Shown here: positions 9,931 to 18,265 of the stretch, piece after piece
Layout: each line of letters starts with the position of its first letter
Position numbering within the stretch: position 1 is the first letter of the stretch
DNA from: Veillonella sp. 3310
GTDB taxonomy: Bacteria; Bacillota; Negativicutes; Veillonellales; Veillonellaceae
DNA: 64,000 bases
NCBI RefSeq assembly: GCF_003999875.1
Contig: NZ_RQVJ01000002.1
Coordinates: 1 to 64,000, forward strand
Reading direction: 5' to 3'
Notes under the pieces: generated by a model
Database searches by the model: none
What the model saw: only the letters and a program-made list of their open reading frames with translations
Told to the model about the DNA's origin: nothing
Made by a program: the position numbers and the translations under genes

Positions 9931-10076
9931 TCTATGCATTATTGGTATAGAGAATGAGAACAATTCTATATTGATTTTTATAAAAGCATAGTGTATGATA
10001 GATACATAGATTGATTAGATAGTCACATACTTAGTATGTGCTATGCATAGGTTGTTGCATCAAAGGAGATATTAGA

Positions 10077-10640
10077 ATGGCAATCATCGGTAAACAACTA
10101 CCAGCGTTTGAATTAGACGCATTCCGTAAACCTGAAATTATTAAAGTGAGCAATAAAGATATCGAAGGTAAATGGAGCGTATTTGTATTCTATCCAGCAG
10201 ACTTCACATTTGTGTGCCCAACAGAATTGGCAGACTTACAAGATCAATACGCAGAATTGAAAGATTTGGGTGTAGAAGTGTTCTCCGTGTCTGTTGACTC
10301 TGCATTCGTTCACAAAGCGTGGTCCGATGCATCTCCTACAATCAATAAAATCGAATACACTATGTTATCCGATATTAAACATGAATTAGCTGATTTCTTC
10401 GATACATTCTCTGAAGAATCTGGCCAAGCCTATCGTGGTTCTTTCGTAGTGGACCCAGAAGGCATCGTTCGTGCCGCAGAAATTTGCGACATGGGCGTAG
10501 GTCGTTCCGCTGCTGAGTTAGTACGTAAAGTACAAGCTTGCCAATTTGTTGCAAAACATGGCGAAGTATGCCCAGCAAAATGGACTCCTGGTGAAAAAAC
10601 ATTGAACCCAGCAGACCTTGGCTTAGTTGGCAAAATCTAA
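10077..10640 (+). CDS. ahpC: Peroxiredoxin AhpC
   Basis: Typical two-Cys peroxiredoxin that reduces hydrogen peroxide and organic peroxides in the cytoplasm. The peroxidatic cysteine is in FTFVCPTEL (about residue 47) and the resolving cysteine is in GEVCPAKW near the C-terminus, which continues to LGLVGKI. The length of 187 residues is exact for the family when the ATG at 10077 is used, preceded by AAAGGAG at 10062-10068; an upstream start at 10038 adds 13 unlikely residues. No ahpF is next to it, so the electron donor must be encoded elsewhere. Codon use is strongly biased, suggesting high expression. Confidence 0.95.
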   Translation: MAIIGKQLPAFELDAFRKPEIIKVSNKDIEGKWSVFVFYPADFTFVCPTELADLQDQYAELKDLGVEVFSVSVDSAFVHKAWSDASPTINKIEYTMLSDIKHELADFFDTFSEESGQAYRGSFVVDPEGIVRAAEICDMGVGRSAAELVRKVQACQFVAKHGEVCPAKWTPGEKTLNPADLGLVGKI

Positions 10641-10660
10641 TGTAAATAAACAGCTCTTTT

Positions 10661-10718
10661 AGACCTTGTGGTTCGAGATTCTTCTCCCTCTCTCTATCGA
10701 GTCTCGAACAACACAAGG
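10661..10718 (+). terminator. Long stem-loop after ahpC
   Basis: ACCTTGTG and TTCGAGA pair with TCTCGAA and CACAAGGT around a pyrimidine-rich loop (TTCTTCTCCCTCTCTC). There is no T run directly after it, so it may protect or process the ahpC mRNA rather than terminate it. Confidence 0.65.
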
Positions 10719-10790
10719 TGCACTAAATGAGCATGTTGACTATATTTGTAAACTTTCCTAAGAACACATCTTAGATCCTTTACTTCCCAT

Positions 10791-10821
10791 AAAAACGGCA
10801 AAGCTATGCTTTGTCGTTTTT
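10791..10821 (+). terminator. Terminator between ahpC and arsR
   Basis: AAAAACG.CAAAG pairs with CTTTG.CGTTTTT and ends in a T run; the symmetry allows it to work in both directions. Confidence 0.75.
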
Positions 10822-10903
10822 ATCTTTCAGAAATCATATAGTGCTATTACTAAAAGGTATCCTTTATTCATTTAAATTATTAGATTTAGTTTAAAAATTT
10901 GTA

Positions 10904-10909
10904 TATAAT
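10904..10909 (+). promoter_or_regulatory. Promoter -10 of the arsR-dinB unit
   Basis: TATAAT at 10904-10909, about 43 bases before the arsR ATG. The region upstream is very AT-rich and no clear -35 was found. Confidence 0.5.
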
Positions 10910-10951
10910 AAGGGGGTAAGGTTACACTAGAATACATATAGGAGAATGAGG

Positions 10952-11302
10952 ATGTTAGAAGTTACATACGAACGATTGGCAGCGATTTTTAAAGCCCTTA
11001 GCGATGAAACGAGATTGCACATTGTAGACATGTTGTCTTGTAATGAATTATGTGCTTGTGATATTTTGGCTAGTTTTGAGTTATCTCAATCTACCCTTAG
11101 TTATCATATGAAAATTTTAATTGATGCAGGTATTGTGAATTCTGTGCGTAGTGGCTTGTGGACTCGCTATTCCATTAATGAAGAAGCATTTGATGAATTT
11201 GTTAAATTCTTGCCTGAATTATATAAAACAAAAGATGAGTGCATTTGCGCACAAATTAAATACTGTCGCATCGAAGACGCTCCTCAAGCGGCGGCAGAAT
11301 AA
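10952..11302 (+). CDS. ArsR-family metal-sensing repressor
   Basis: Small winged-helix repressor of 116 residues. It contains FKALSDETRLHIVDML, the recognition helix region SQSTLSYHMKIL, and the paired cysteines of ELCACDIL, which match the ELCVCDL arsenite-binding motif of classic ArsR proteins. Further cysteines lie near the C-terminus (DECICAQIKYC). The ATG at 10952 has seven-base spacing from TAGGAG; ATG 10946 is too close. No arsenic efflux or reductase gene is nearby. The gene runs directly into dinB with a one-base gap. Sensor type is inferred from the motif; the ligand could be another thiophilic metal. Confidence 0.85.
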   Translation: MLEVTYERLAAIFKALSDETRLHIVDMLSCNELCACDILASFELSQSTLSYHMKILIDAGIVNSVRSGLWTRYSINEEAFDEFVKFLPELYKTKDECICAQIKYCRIEDAPQAAAE

Positions 11303-11303
11303 T

Positions 11304-12485
11304 ATGAAACGTTGGATTATGCATGTAGACATGGATGCTTTCTTTGCATCTGTAGAACAACATGATCGTCCAGAATTACAAGGTCACCCTGTTATCGTGG
11401 GTGGCCTTTCTTCACGTGGTGTAGTGGCTACATGCAGTTATGAAGCGCGAAAGTTTGGAGTGCGTTCTGCTATGCCCATTGGGAAGGCTAGAAAATTATG
11501 TCCAGATGGTATCTATCTATTGCCACGGATGGAACGGTATCACGAAATTTCTGATCAAATTCATGAGGTATTACATCGGTTTAGTCCTTATTTAGAACCC
11601 ATTTCTATGGATGAGGCGTTTTTAGATATTTCAGGGCTAGGAAAACTCTATGAATCGCCTATGGCAGTGGGTCGTGCTGTGAAAGAGCAAATTAAGGATC
11701 TAACGGGTCTAGTCGCCTCTGTCGGGATTGGACCGAATAAGTTTTTAGCGAAGCTTGCATCGGATTTGAAAAAACCGGATGGCTTATACATTATTCCTCA
11801 TGGGCAAGAGGTAGCACATATTGGGCGCTTACCAGTGCGTAGATTGTGGGGCGTAGGGGCCCATATGGAACAAGCTTTACAACGAGGTGGCTTTCATCAG
11901 ATTCAAGATGTTGCGCGCCTAGAGTCCTATCACGAGTTAGAACCCTATTGCGGTCATCAAAGTGAACGTATTTATTTGTTATCCAAAGGCATTGATGAGC
12001 GTCCTATTGAGTGGAATCGTGAGTTGCAATCCGTAGGCAATGAACTGACCTATGAAAGGGATTTAGTGGATCCAGAGGAAATTGACCATGAATGGCGATA
12101 TTTTGCGCATCACGTGGCTAAGCGATTACGCCAGAAGGGGCTCAAAGGTCATACGATAGCTATCAAAGTGCGATTACCAGATTTTACAACCAAAACACGG
12201 CAAAAACGATTATCCTATCAGACGGACCGAGAAGATGTATTGTATGAGACGGCGTGTGTATTATATAATAAACTTAATGTACAGGGACCGTTTCGCTTGT
12301 TGGGAATTACGGTCAGTGGCTTTCACCAGCAGGTGGAACAAGATTCGCTCTTTCAGAGTGAAGAAACAGAGCCAGATCGATTAGCGCAAGTGCTAGATAC
12401 TTTGGAAGAACGGTTTGGAGAAGATATTGTTACCACGGGAGCTCTGTGGAAACGAAAGTTGAAGGATGACACGACATCGTCTTAG
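11304..12485 (+). CDS. dinB: DNA polymerase IV
   Basis: Y-family translesion polymerase of 393 residues. Catalytic acids are in MHVDMDAFFASVEQ and ISMDEAFLDISG, followed by SVGIGPNKFLAKLASD, the helix-hairpin-helix segment VRRLWGVGAHMEQ and a little-finger domain. It starts one base after the arsR stop, so translation is probably coupled. An upstream in-frame start inside arsR (11151) is not needed because the family start MKRWIMHVDMD fits exactly. It is one of two Y-family polymerases in the window. Confidence 0.93.
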   Translation: MKRWIMHVDMDAFFASVEQHDRPELQGHPVIVGGLSSRGVVATCSYEARKFGVRSAMPIGKARKLCPDGIYLLPRMERYHEISDQIHEVLHRFSPYLEPISMDEAFLDISGLGKLYESPMAVGRAVKEQIKDLTGLVASVGIGPNKFLAKLASDLKKPDGLYIIPHGQEVAHIGRLPVRRLWGVGAHMEQALQRGGFHQIQDVARLESYHELEPYCGHQSERIYLLSKGIDERPIEWNRELQSVGNELTYERDLVDPEEIDHEWRYFAHHVAKRLRQKGLKGHTIAIKVRLPDFTTKTRQKRLSYQTDREDVLYETACVLYNKLNVQGPFRLLGITVSGFHQQVEQDSLFQSEETEPDRLAQVLDTLEERFGEDIVTTGALWKRKLKDDTTSS

Positions 12486-12494
12486 GAGGATAGT

Positions 12495-13457
12495 ATGCAA
12501 CAATATATATTGGAACAGGAACAGATTGAAGAATTGTTACAAGGATTGCAGACAGCCTATGGTCATTGCAAGGAAGTACAACAGCAATATGTGGCGAATT
12601 TAGAGGCGCAACATATGGAATCTCCTGAAATGGCTATGGAAGTGGTAGAAGATTTAGAAAACTTTGCTCATATGTTGGCGCTGCTAGGAAAACAATGGGA
12701 AGAACTACGTAGTCTCCAAAGTATGGTAAGGGAGCACTATCTGTGTGATATGATATCTTCCTTAGAAGAGCCAACAGAAGTAGAATCTATGGCTGAGGAA
12801 GGTGTGGAAGGCTATGATGTAGGGGTTGCTTTAGGGGTAGACTTTGTGATGGCTGACCGCTGGCAAGGGGAAGAGGCTGTCGAAGAAGTTGTGGAAACCG
12901 TTGAACTAAAGCCAGTATCAAGTTCGTTTATGGATTTATTTAGCAGTGCTAGCGAAACGAAGCGTATCCATGAATATGACTATGAAGACTGGGAGTTGGC
13001 AGAAGAGGACCGTGCAGATGTTAGTCAAGAGGAGACTGCTATAGACCTAACAAAACAAACTAGTGCAGAGTCTCACTTGTATGATACCTTCGAGATGGGA
13101 AAACCCAAAAAAGAATATAAAAAACGTTGTAAACATTGCACAGAAGATTCTCCTATCCCAGAAGAGCGAGAAAAATGTTGTATTGTGAAACAAGAAAAAA
13201 AGAAAAAGAAGGAAAAAAGCAAGGATAAGTCGAAACATAAAAAAGAGGCTCATTCTATAGACAAGTGGGCGAAAAAGCTATCTAAATGGGAACGCTATGC
13301 AGAAGAACATGGTGATGCATGGACGGAGAAGGTTTTACAAAAAGTAGCCAAAAAAGCAGAGAAAAAGGCAGAGAAAAAAGCAGAAAAGCGAGGGATGAAA
13401 GCGATCTTTAAGAAGCATAAACTAGATCGATTTGCGAAGCTAACTAAGGAGGACTAA
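12495..13457 (+). CDS. Unknown protein, acidic N-terminal half and lysine-rich C-terminal half
   Basis: Not recognised. Residues 1-100 look helical and coiled-coil forming (repeated EQ, LQ and EEL patterns). The middle (about 95-190) is strongly acidic. The last 110 residues are very lysine-rich, with a small cysteine cluster (CKHCTEDSPIPEEREKCC) and KAEKKAEKKAEK repeats. No signal peptide or membrane segment is seen. A good ribosome site (AGGAGG) precedes the ATG. It sits nine bases after dinB and three before the tauE-like gene, so all are likely co-transcribed. The basic tail could bind nucleic acid, but that is only a guess. Confidence 0.75.
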   Translation: MQQYILEQEQIEELLQGLQTAYGHCKEVQQQYVANLEAQHMESPEMAMEVVEDLENFAHMLALLGKQWEELRSLQSMVREHYLCDMISSLEEPTEVESMAEEGVEGYDVGVALGVDFVMADRWQGEEAVEEVVETVELKPVSSSFMDLFSSASETKRIHEYDYEDWELAEEDRADVSQEETAIDLTKQTSAESHLYDTFEMGKPKKEYKKRCKHCTEDSPIPEEREKCCIVKQEKKKKKEKSKDKSKHKKEAHSIDKWAKKLSKWERYAEEHGDAWTEKVLQKVAKKAEKKAEKKAEKRGMKAIFKKHKLDRFAKLTKED

Positions 13458-13460
13458 GGT

Positions 13461-14246
13461 ATGGATGTAGTAAGTATTTTAGGATTTATATTGTTAGGCG
13501 TTGCTGTGGCTGCTCTAGGAACGATCATTGGTGCTGGTGGAGGCATGATTTTTGTACCTGTATTTCTATATTTTTTCCCAGAGTGGACGCCAGCCATGGT
13601 GGTAGGCACCTCGCTATTTACTGTGACATGCAATGCTATTTCTGGAACCTTGGCGTATGTAAAACAAAAAAAGGTACTGTATAGTGCGGCGATTTTATTT
13701 AGTATTGCCACCTTTCCTGGATCCATCATTGGTGCCAGAGTAGTAGCTTATTTTGATCCCAGTGGATTCCGGTTCTGGTTCGGATCTTTCTTGTTGATTA
13801 TGTCCTTGTTTATAGGATATAAAAATATGAGAAAGGGAGAGCGGAAAGAAGAAAGCTTGCAACTAGAAGAATTGACCTACAATAAAGTAGTAGGTGTTTT
13901 AGTGAGTTTGGTAGTAGGCTTTATTTCAAGCTTATTTGGTATTGGCGGTGGATTGATTCACGTGCCAGCCTTGATTTATATGATGGGATTCCCTACGCAT
14001 ATGGCAACAGCTACGAGTCATTTTATCCTAGCTACCTCCACATCGGTAGGGACATTAACGCACTTCTTGAACGGACACATCCATTTTGAAGTGGCCATCC
14101 CTTGCGGTATTGGTGCCTTACTAGGTGGGCAACTAGGCGCCTATATTGCCAAACGGTTACGAGCAAAAACAATCTTGATTGGTTTATCTATTGGGGTTGG
14201 CATCTTAGCGTTGCGATTAATTTATACATCTCATGTATTGTTCTAA
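13461..14246 (+). CDS. TauE/SafE family membrane exporter
   Basis: Inner-membrane protein of 261 residues with about eight hydrophobic segments, arranged as two related halves. Each half starts with a glycine-rich motif: GTIIGAGGGMIFVP near the N-terminus and SSLFGIGGGLIHVPA near residue 155. These repeats define the TauE/SafE (DUF81) family, whose known members export sulfite, sulfoacetate or related anions. GGAGGACTAAGGT before the ATG provides the ribosome site. The real substrate cannot be read from the sequence. Confidence 0.85.
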   Translation: MDVVSILGFILLGVAVAALGTIIGAGGGMIFVPVFLYFFPEWTPAMVVGTSLFTVTCNAISGTLAYVKQKKVLYSAAILFSIATFPGSIIGARVVAYFDPSGFRFWFGSFLLIMSLFIGYKNMRKGERKEESLQLEELTYNKVVGVLVSLVVGFISSLFGIGGGLIHVPALIYMMGFPTHMATATSHFILATSTSVGTLTHFLNGHIHFEVAIPCGIGALLGGQLGAYIAKRLRAKTILIGLSIGVGILALRLIYTSHVLF

Positions 14247-14279
14247 GACATAGAGAACAGATTAAATAGAGAGGATACT

Positions 14280-14702
14280 ATGGGAAAAGGAAAGAAAAAG
14301 AAGCAACACCAATCACAGCCACAGCAAACGATTACAACAGCCCGTTTGACGACGATGATCAAATGGATGCTATTCATCAATCATTTGGCGTTGTGCTGGT
14401 TCTTTAATGGCAGGGCAGACATGAGTTTACTAGCTGCTAATATGTTGGGCGGCTTAGTTCTTTGTGGGATTTACTGGATGCGTTTCAAGAAAGAAATGTT
14501 CACCGATGCAGAGGTAGAGCGTGGTATGCGCTACGTATTATCCTATATTCTGATGACCATGACTGCCTTCTTTTACACTTTGGCGATGTATCGTTCGGGT
14601 GAGTTAACAGACACCATGTATTTGATTATTACAGGGGCTAGTTTCTTTGTATGGTTCTGCTTGTACAGCGCTACACAAGGATTTATTAAGAAAAGTGAAT
14701 AA
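14280..14702 (+). CDS. Small unknown membrane protein
   Basis: 140 residues, not recognised. A short basic start (MGKGKKKKQHQSQPQQ) is followed by about four hydrophobic segments (near residues 27-42, 48-66, 84-103 and 112-132). A basic cytoplasmic N-terminus fits the positive-inside rule. GAGAGGA lies before the ATG. It is the last gene before a terminator and belongs to the arsR-dinB-unknown-tauE run. Confidence 0.7.
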   Translation: MGKGKKKKQHQSQPQQTITTARLTTMIKWMLFINHLALCWFFNGRADMSLLAANMLGGLVLCGIYWMRFKKEMFTDAEVERGMRYVLSYILMTMTAFFYTLAMYRSGELTDTMYLIITGASFFVWFCLYSATQGFIKKSE

Positions 14703-14713
14703 TATGTGATATA

Positions 14714-14747
14714 AGTTCTCGTTACGTTATAGGTAACGGGAACTTTT
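14714..14747 (+). terminator. Terminator ending the arsR-dinB gene run
   Basis: AGTTC-CGTTAC pairs with GTAACG-GAACT and is followed by TTTTT. Confidence 0.8.
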
Positions 14748-14784
14748 TACATTTAAATATTTCGATAAACTATATGAAAAACTA

Positions 14785-14813
14785 TTGCATTTTTAAATTT
14801 ACTATGTTAAGAT
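14785..14813 (+). promoter_or_regulatory. Promoter of dps
   Basis: TTGCAT at 14785-14790, a 17-base spacer and TAAGAT at 14808-14813, so transcription would begin near 14820. Confidence 0.65.
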
Positions 14814-14827
14814 ATGTACATAATAAA

Positions 14828-14863
14828 TAATAATTATTAATTGCTAATTATACTAATTAGCAA
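14828..14863 (+). promoter_or_regulatory. Adjacent palindromes in the dps leader, candidate operator
   Basis: The arms TTGCTAATTA (14841-14850) and TAATTAGCAA (14854-14863) form a perfect 10-bp inverted repeat with a three-base centre. Just upstream, TAATAATTATTA (14828-14839) is a perfect 12-bp palindrome. Both lie between the dps promoter and its ribosome site. The AT-rich form resembles Fur/PerR-type operators, but the exact regulator is unknown; as RNA the larger repeat could also form a hairpin. Confidence 0.6.
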
Positions 14864-14887
14864 AAACTAAGAAAAGGAGAACAAGTT

Positions 14888-15322
14888 ATGAAAAACTTAC
14901 AAGCAGTCAACCAATATATTGCAAACTTAGCAATTTGGAACATTAAACTTCACAATTTCCATTTTAATGTAGTAGGATCTCAATTTGTGCCAGCTCACAA
15001 ATATTTAGAAGAAGTCTACGATGTAGCATTCGACTATTATGATGCAGTGGCTGAGCATGTAAAAATGCAAGGTGAAGAACCTGTAGTACATGTAGCAAAA
15101 TATTTAGAAATTGCATCTTTAAAAGAAGAACCAGGCAACAAATTCTCTGTAGAACAAGTGTATAAATTCTTAGTAGGAGACTTTGAATTGTTGAATAAAG
15201 AAGCTCGTGCCATTCGTGAATCTGCTGATGAAGAAGGCAACTTTGGATTAGTAGCTATCATGGAAGACCACATCGCTTACTATGAAAAACAATTATGGTT
15301 CTTACGTGCTACTTTAGGCTAA
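14888..15322 (+). CDS. dps: Dps-type ferritin-like DNA protection protein
   Basis: Stores iron as a 12-mer and protects DNA during oxidative stress. At 144 residues it is slightly short for the family. The ferroxidase region is seen as IKLHNFHFNVVG, the matching EEVYDVAFDYYDAVAEHVKMQGEEP segment carrying the conserved D, E and H ligands, and an EDHIAYYEKQLWFLRA C-terminal helix. AAAAGGAGAAC provides a strong ribosome site. The upstream palindromes suggest metal- or peroxide-responsive control, matching the nearby ahpC in theme but not in operon. Confidence 0.9.
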   Translation: MKNLQAVNQYIANLAIWNIKLHNFHFNVVGSQFVPAHKYLEEVYDVAFDYYDAVAEHVKMQGEEPVVHVAKYLEIASLKEEPGNKFSVEQVYKFLVGDFELLNKEARAIRESADEEGNFGLVAIMEDHIAYYEKQLWFLRATLG

Positions 15323-15426
15323 CTCCTCCTGAAAGTAACATCGAACTAATCACATACACTCCATTATATGTGATACTATCCTGAACATTACTAACACTAT
15401 ACAACTATACTATACAACTATACATG

Positions 15427-15452
15427 AGGACCCCTGCTCAGGGGTCCTTTTA
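15427..15452 (+). terminator. Terminator after dps
   Basis: AGGACCCC and GGGGTCCT arms around TGCTCA, followed by a TTTT run. Confidence 0.85.
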
Positions 15453-15515
15453 GTATATAGGGGATACCTTTACAAGGTGATAGATAAGGGGATATAGTGA
15501 AAATCTAGCTATCGG

Positions 15516-15524
15516 TGGTATAAT
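15516..15524 (+). promoter_or_regulatory. Extended -10 promoter
   Basis: TGGTATAAT at 15516-15524, 40 bases before the ATG at 15565; probably drives the acidic protein and the downstream oxidoreductase. Confidence 0.5.
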
Positions 15525-15564
15525 ACATATAATAGTTGAGAGATGGTGAAAGGGGCGACAGAGA

Positions 15565-16041
15565 ATGAATCGATTTTTACGACAGGGCCGATTACAAACC
15601 ATAGAACCACAAAAGGATCCATCAGTGGTAGAAGATATGGATACCCTAGTGAGTGAAGTAAGTTCGGATGAGTTTTTGGATATGGTGCAACAAGAGGGAA
15701 CGCCTAAAGATTTGAATCGAGCTATGGATATGGTAGAACTTGAAGATTCAGCGGAAAACAGTAGACCTGTGGACCCTTATGCAGCCATGACGATTCGCGA
15801 TTATAGACAATCAGATGTATTGTCAGAAGACTCTAATGAAGACTATGATTCTCCCGATGCAAACGAAACAGAACAAGACCGGTTTTTCCGTGACAACTAC
15901 AATGATATTATGGAAGATGAGTTAGAATATGACGAGCGAGAGTCCGAAGACTCTGATCACTACAGTCATGATTCTGGAGATAGTTTTGACTTCGACTTTG
16001 ACGTTGACTTTGACTTGTTTGATGACTTTGATGATGACTAG
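15565..16041 (+). CDS. Unknown very acidic protein
   Basis: 158 residues, not recognised. Only the first 20 or so residues are basic (MNRFLRQGRLQTIEPQK); the rest is rich in Asp, Glu and Ser. The C-terminus is an alternating DFDFDVDFDLFDDFDDD tail. No membrane segment or signal peptide is visible. The ribosome site is weak (AAAGGGG about 10 bases upstream). It ends 13 bases before the molybdopterin oxidoreductase gene, so the two probably share a transcript. The tail could bind cations or act as an acidic linker; this is only inference. Confidence 0.65.
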   Translation: MNRFLRQGRLQTIEPQKDPSVVEDMDTLVSEVSSDEFLDMVQQEGTPKDLNRAMDMVELEDSAENSRPVDPYAAMTIRDYRQSDVLSEDSNEDYDSPDANETEQDRFFRDNYNDIMEDELEYDERESEDSDHYSHDSGDSFDFDFDVDFDLFDDFDDD

Positions 16042-16054
16042 TAAGGAATGAATA

Positions 16055-18058
16055 ATGACGAAGCCCATACAGATAAGGACATCAGTATGTCCCTATGATT
16101 GCCCAGATGCCTGTGGATTGACCTTGACCATTGAGGGAGACCAGTTGCAACAGGTACGAGGTATGAAAACGCATAGTTTCACACGAGGAACACTGTGCCA
16201 AAAAATGCAACATTATGAACGAACCGTCCACCATAGTGGACGTCTGACCACCCCTTTGCGCCGTACAGGCCCTAAGGGAAGCGGTCAATTTACACCTATC
16301 ACATGGGACGAAGCATTACAAGAAATTGCAGAGCGATTTCAATATTGTATCGACACCTATGGTTCTGAAAGTATCATGCCTTATTCCTATGCAGGAACCA
16401 TGGGAATTTTACAAAAAAGCGCAGGGGATCCGCTCTTTGCTATATTAGGTGCTACCCGTCAAGATAAGGGAATTTGTTCCCCCGCAAAGCGATATGGTTG
16501 GGCTAGCCTTATGGGAAACACTTTGGGGAATCGTCCACAAGATATACAACACAGTGATTGCGTGGTGCTGTGGAGCCTCAATGCAGTGGCGACGGATGTA
16601 CATGTCTTACACGATGTGACCATAGCTCGTCAACAAGGTGCTAAGCTGTGGGTAATTGATACCCACCACACAGAGACAACAAAATTAGCGGATGAAGTCA
16701 TTATTTTGCGACCGGGCACAGATGGAGCTTTCGCCTTGGGGGTAGCTTATGTGTTAGCCAAAGAAGGACTAGTAAATGAGGAGTTTATCGATCGTCATGT
16801 ACAAGGCTATGAAGGATTCCGAGATACTGTTATTTCTCAGTATTCACCATCAAAAGTAGCACAGATTACAGGTGTGTCTGAAGAACGAATCATCCAGTTT
16901 GCTCGTGCCTATGGAAGTGCTATGGCGCCATTTATTCGCTTAGGCAGTGGGCTTTCACGGTATGGAAATGGAGCCAATACAGTGCGGTGTGTGGTAGCAC
17001 TACCGGCTTTGGTGGGCGCATATCTACACAAAGGAGGGGGCTTGTTATCGAGTGCATCAGGTAGTCAATTTGTTGGCGGTAAGCGTGTCAGCTGGGAGCG
17101 CTTTCAGAGGAAAGAAACCCGATTAAATCCTATGATTCATTTAGGGCCCATGTTAACAGAAGCGGCTAACCCACCGATTAAAGTCCTCTATGTATACTCT
17201 AGTAATCCAGCGGTGACATCGCCGGACCAAACGGTGGTGCGTAAAGGATTAGCCAGAGAAGACCTGTTCACAGTCGTTCATGAACGATTTATGACAGATA
17301 CGGCGAAGTATGCGGACATTGTACTCCCTGCCACATCGTCTGTAGAGCACAATGATGTATATAATTCCTATGGTCATTACACTATCGGTTGTGGCTATCA
17401 AGCCATTCCTCCAGTTGGTGAAAGTCGTTCTAACTGGAATACTATCTGTAGCATTGCCAAAGCGATGGGTATTGATAATCCTGTATTTGCCATGTCAGAA
17501 TTGGAGATGATTGAAGACATTGTACGACATGCATCGATTCCAGTAGACATACAAGATAGAATCTTGGCAGGGGAGCTGGTGGAGATGGACTTATCAGACA
17601 CGTATAAACTGGAGTACGGTACATCATCAGGTAAAATCGAGTTATACAATCCAATAGAGGCTGATCCATATCCTGTGTATCGTGAAGCTCATGGAGATAC
17701 AGCGGAGTTTTTCCTCATCAATGGAACAGACCCACGCATATTGGACTCTTCTTTTTGCGAGTTACAAGAGGATGTACCTCAGATGATAGCTCGCATGCAT
17801 CCAGAGGATGCTCTCAGTAAAGGGGTATTACACAGTGAGTTTGTGCGCTTGTATAATGAGCGAGGATCCTTGCGAATTGCTTTGGACATTGACGACACTG
17901 TGGCTAAAGGGACGATTGTGAGCTGTGGCGTATGGTGGCAATCGCAGTCTCATGATTCAACATATACGATGAATGTGCTGACTGCCTCCAGGCCAACCGA
18001 TTATGGGTGGGGAAGTACATTTTACGATGTAAAAGTGGATGTAGAACCATGCGATTAA
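16055..18058 (+). CDS. Molybdopterin-dependent oxidoreductase
   Basis: 667-residue catalytic subunit of the DMSO-reductase superfamily. An N-terminal [4Fe-4S] motif C-x3-C-x3-C (VCPYDCPDACG, residues 12-20) is followed by a fourth cysteine in RGTLCQK. The molybdopterin domain shows ITWDEALQEIAERF, SYAGTMGILQ, GICSPAKR, DTHHTETTKLAD and LRPGTDGAFALG. The C-terminal MoCo-binding domain has NGTDPRILDSSFCE and TYTMNVLTASRPTDYGWGSTFYDV. There is no twin-arginine signal, so it should act in the cytoplasm. No electron-transfer or membrane subunit follows. It resembles the YoaE-like stand-alone group; the substrate is unknown. Confidence 0.85.
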   Translation: MTKPIQIRTSVCPYDCPDACGLTLTIEGDQLQQVRGMKTHSFTRGTLCQKMQHYERTVHHSGRLTTPLRRTGPKGSGQFTPITWDEALQEIAERFQYCIDTYGSESIMPYSYAGTMGILQKSAGDPLFAILGATRQDKGICSPAKRYGWASLMGNTLGNRPQDIQHSDCVVLWSLNAVATDVHVLHDVTIARQQGAKLWVIDTHHTETTKLADEVIILRPGTDGAFALGVAYVLAKEGLVNEEFIDRHVQGYEGFRDTVISQYSPSKVAQITGVSEERIIQFARAYGSAMAPFIRLGSGLSRYGNGANTVRCVVALPALVGAYLHKGGGLLSSASGSQFVGGKRVSWERFQRKETRLNPMIHLGPMLTEAANPPIKVLYVYSSNPAVTSPDQTVVRKGLAREDLFTVVHERFMTDTAKYADIVLPATSSVEHNDVYNSYGHYTIGCGYQAIPPVGESRSNWNTICSIAKAMGIDNPVFAMSELEMIEDIVRHASIPVDIQDRILAGELVEMDLSDTYKLEYGTSSGKIELYNPIEADPYPVYREAHGDTAEFFLINGTDPRILDSSFCELQEDVPQMIARMHPEDALSKGVLHSEFVRLYNERGSLRIALDIDDTVAKGTIVSCGVWWQSQSHDSTYTMNVLTASRPTDYGWGSTFYDVKVDVEPCD

Positions 18059-18135
18059 AAGGGTTAGGCTATAGTTAATCCATGTAATTTATCTATCAAT
18101 CATAGCTCGCCTGTATATGCATAATCAGTATAGAC

Positions 18136-18168
18136 AAAGCCATTTCCGACGAGGGAAATGGCTTTTTA
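18136..18168 (+). terminator. Terminator after the molybdopterin oxidoreductase
   Basis: AAAGCCATTTCC pairs with GGAAATGGCTTT around GACGA, followed by a T-rich run. Confidence 0.85.
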
Positions 18169-18265
18169 TTTCGTCTATAATTAGATATAATAAGAAAATA
18201 AGCATAAAAATTGTTTTTATACAGTGTATATTTGTTAGTATAGAATGTATTTGAAAGGAGAGCGT

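Noticed and set aside
9950-9972. Possible PerR box before ahpC (AGAAT..ATTCT)
   Set aside because: The inverted repeat is short and imperfect; not enough to call a specific operator.
10375-10716. 113-codon minus-strand frame opposite ahpC
   Set aside because: It is antisense to a strongly codon-biased gene and lacks a ribosome site or family match.
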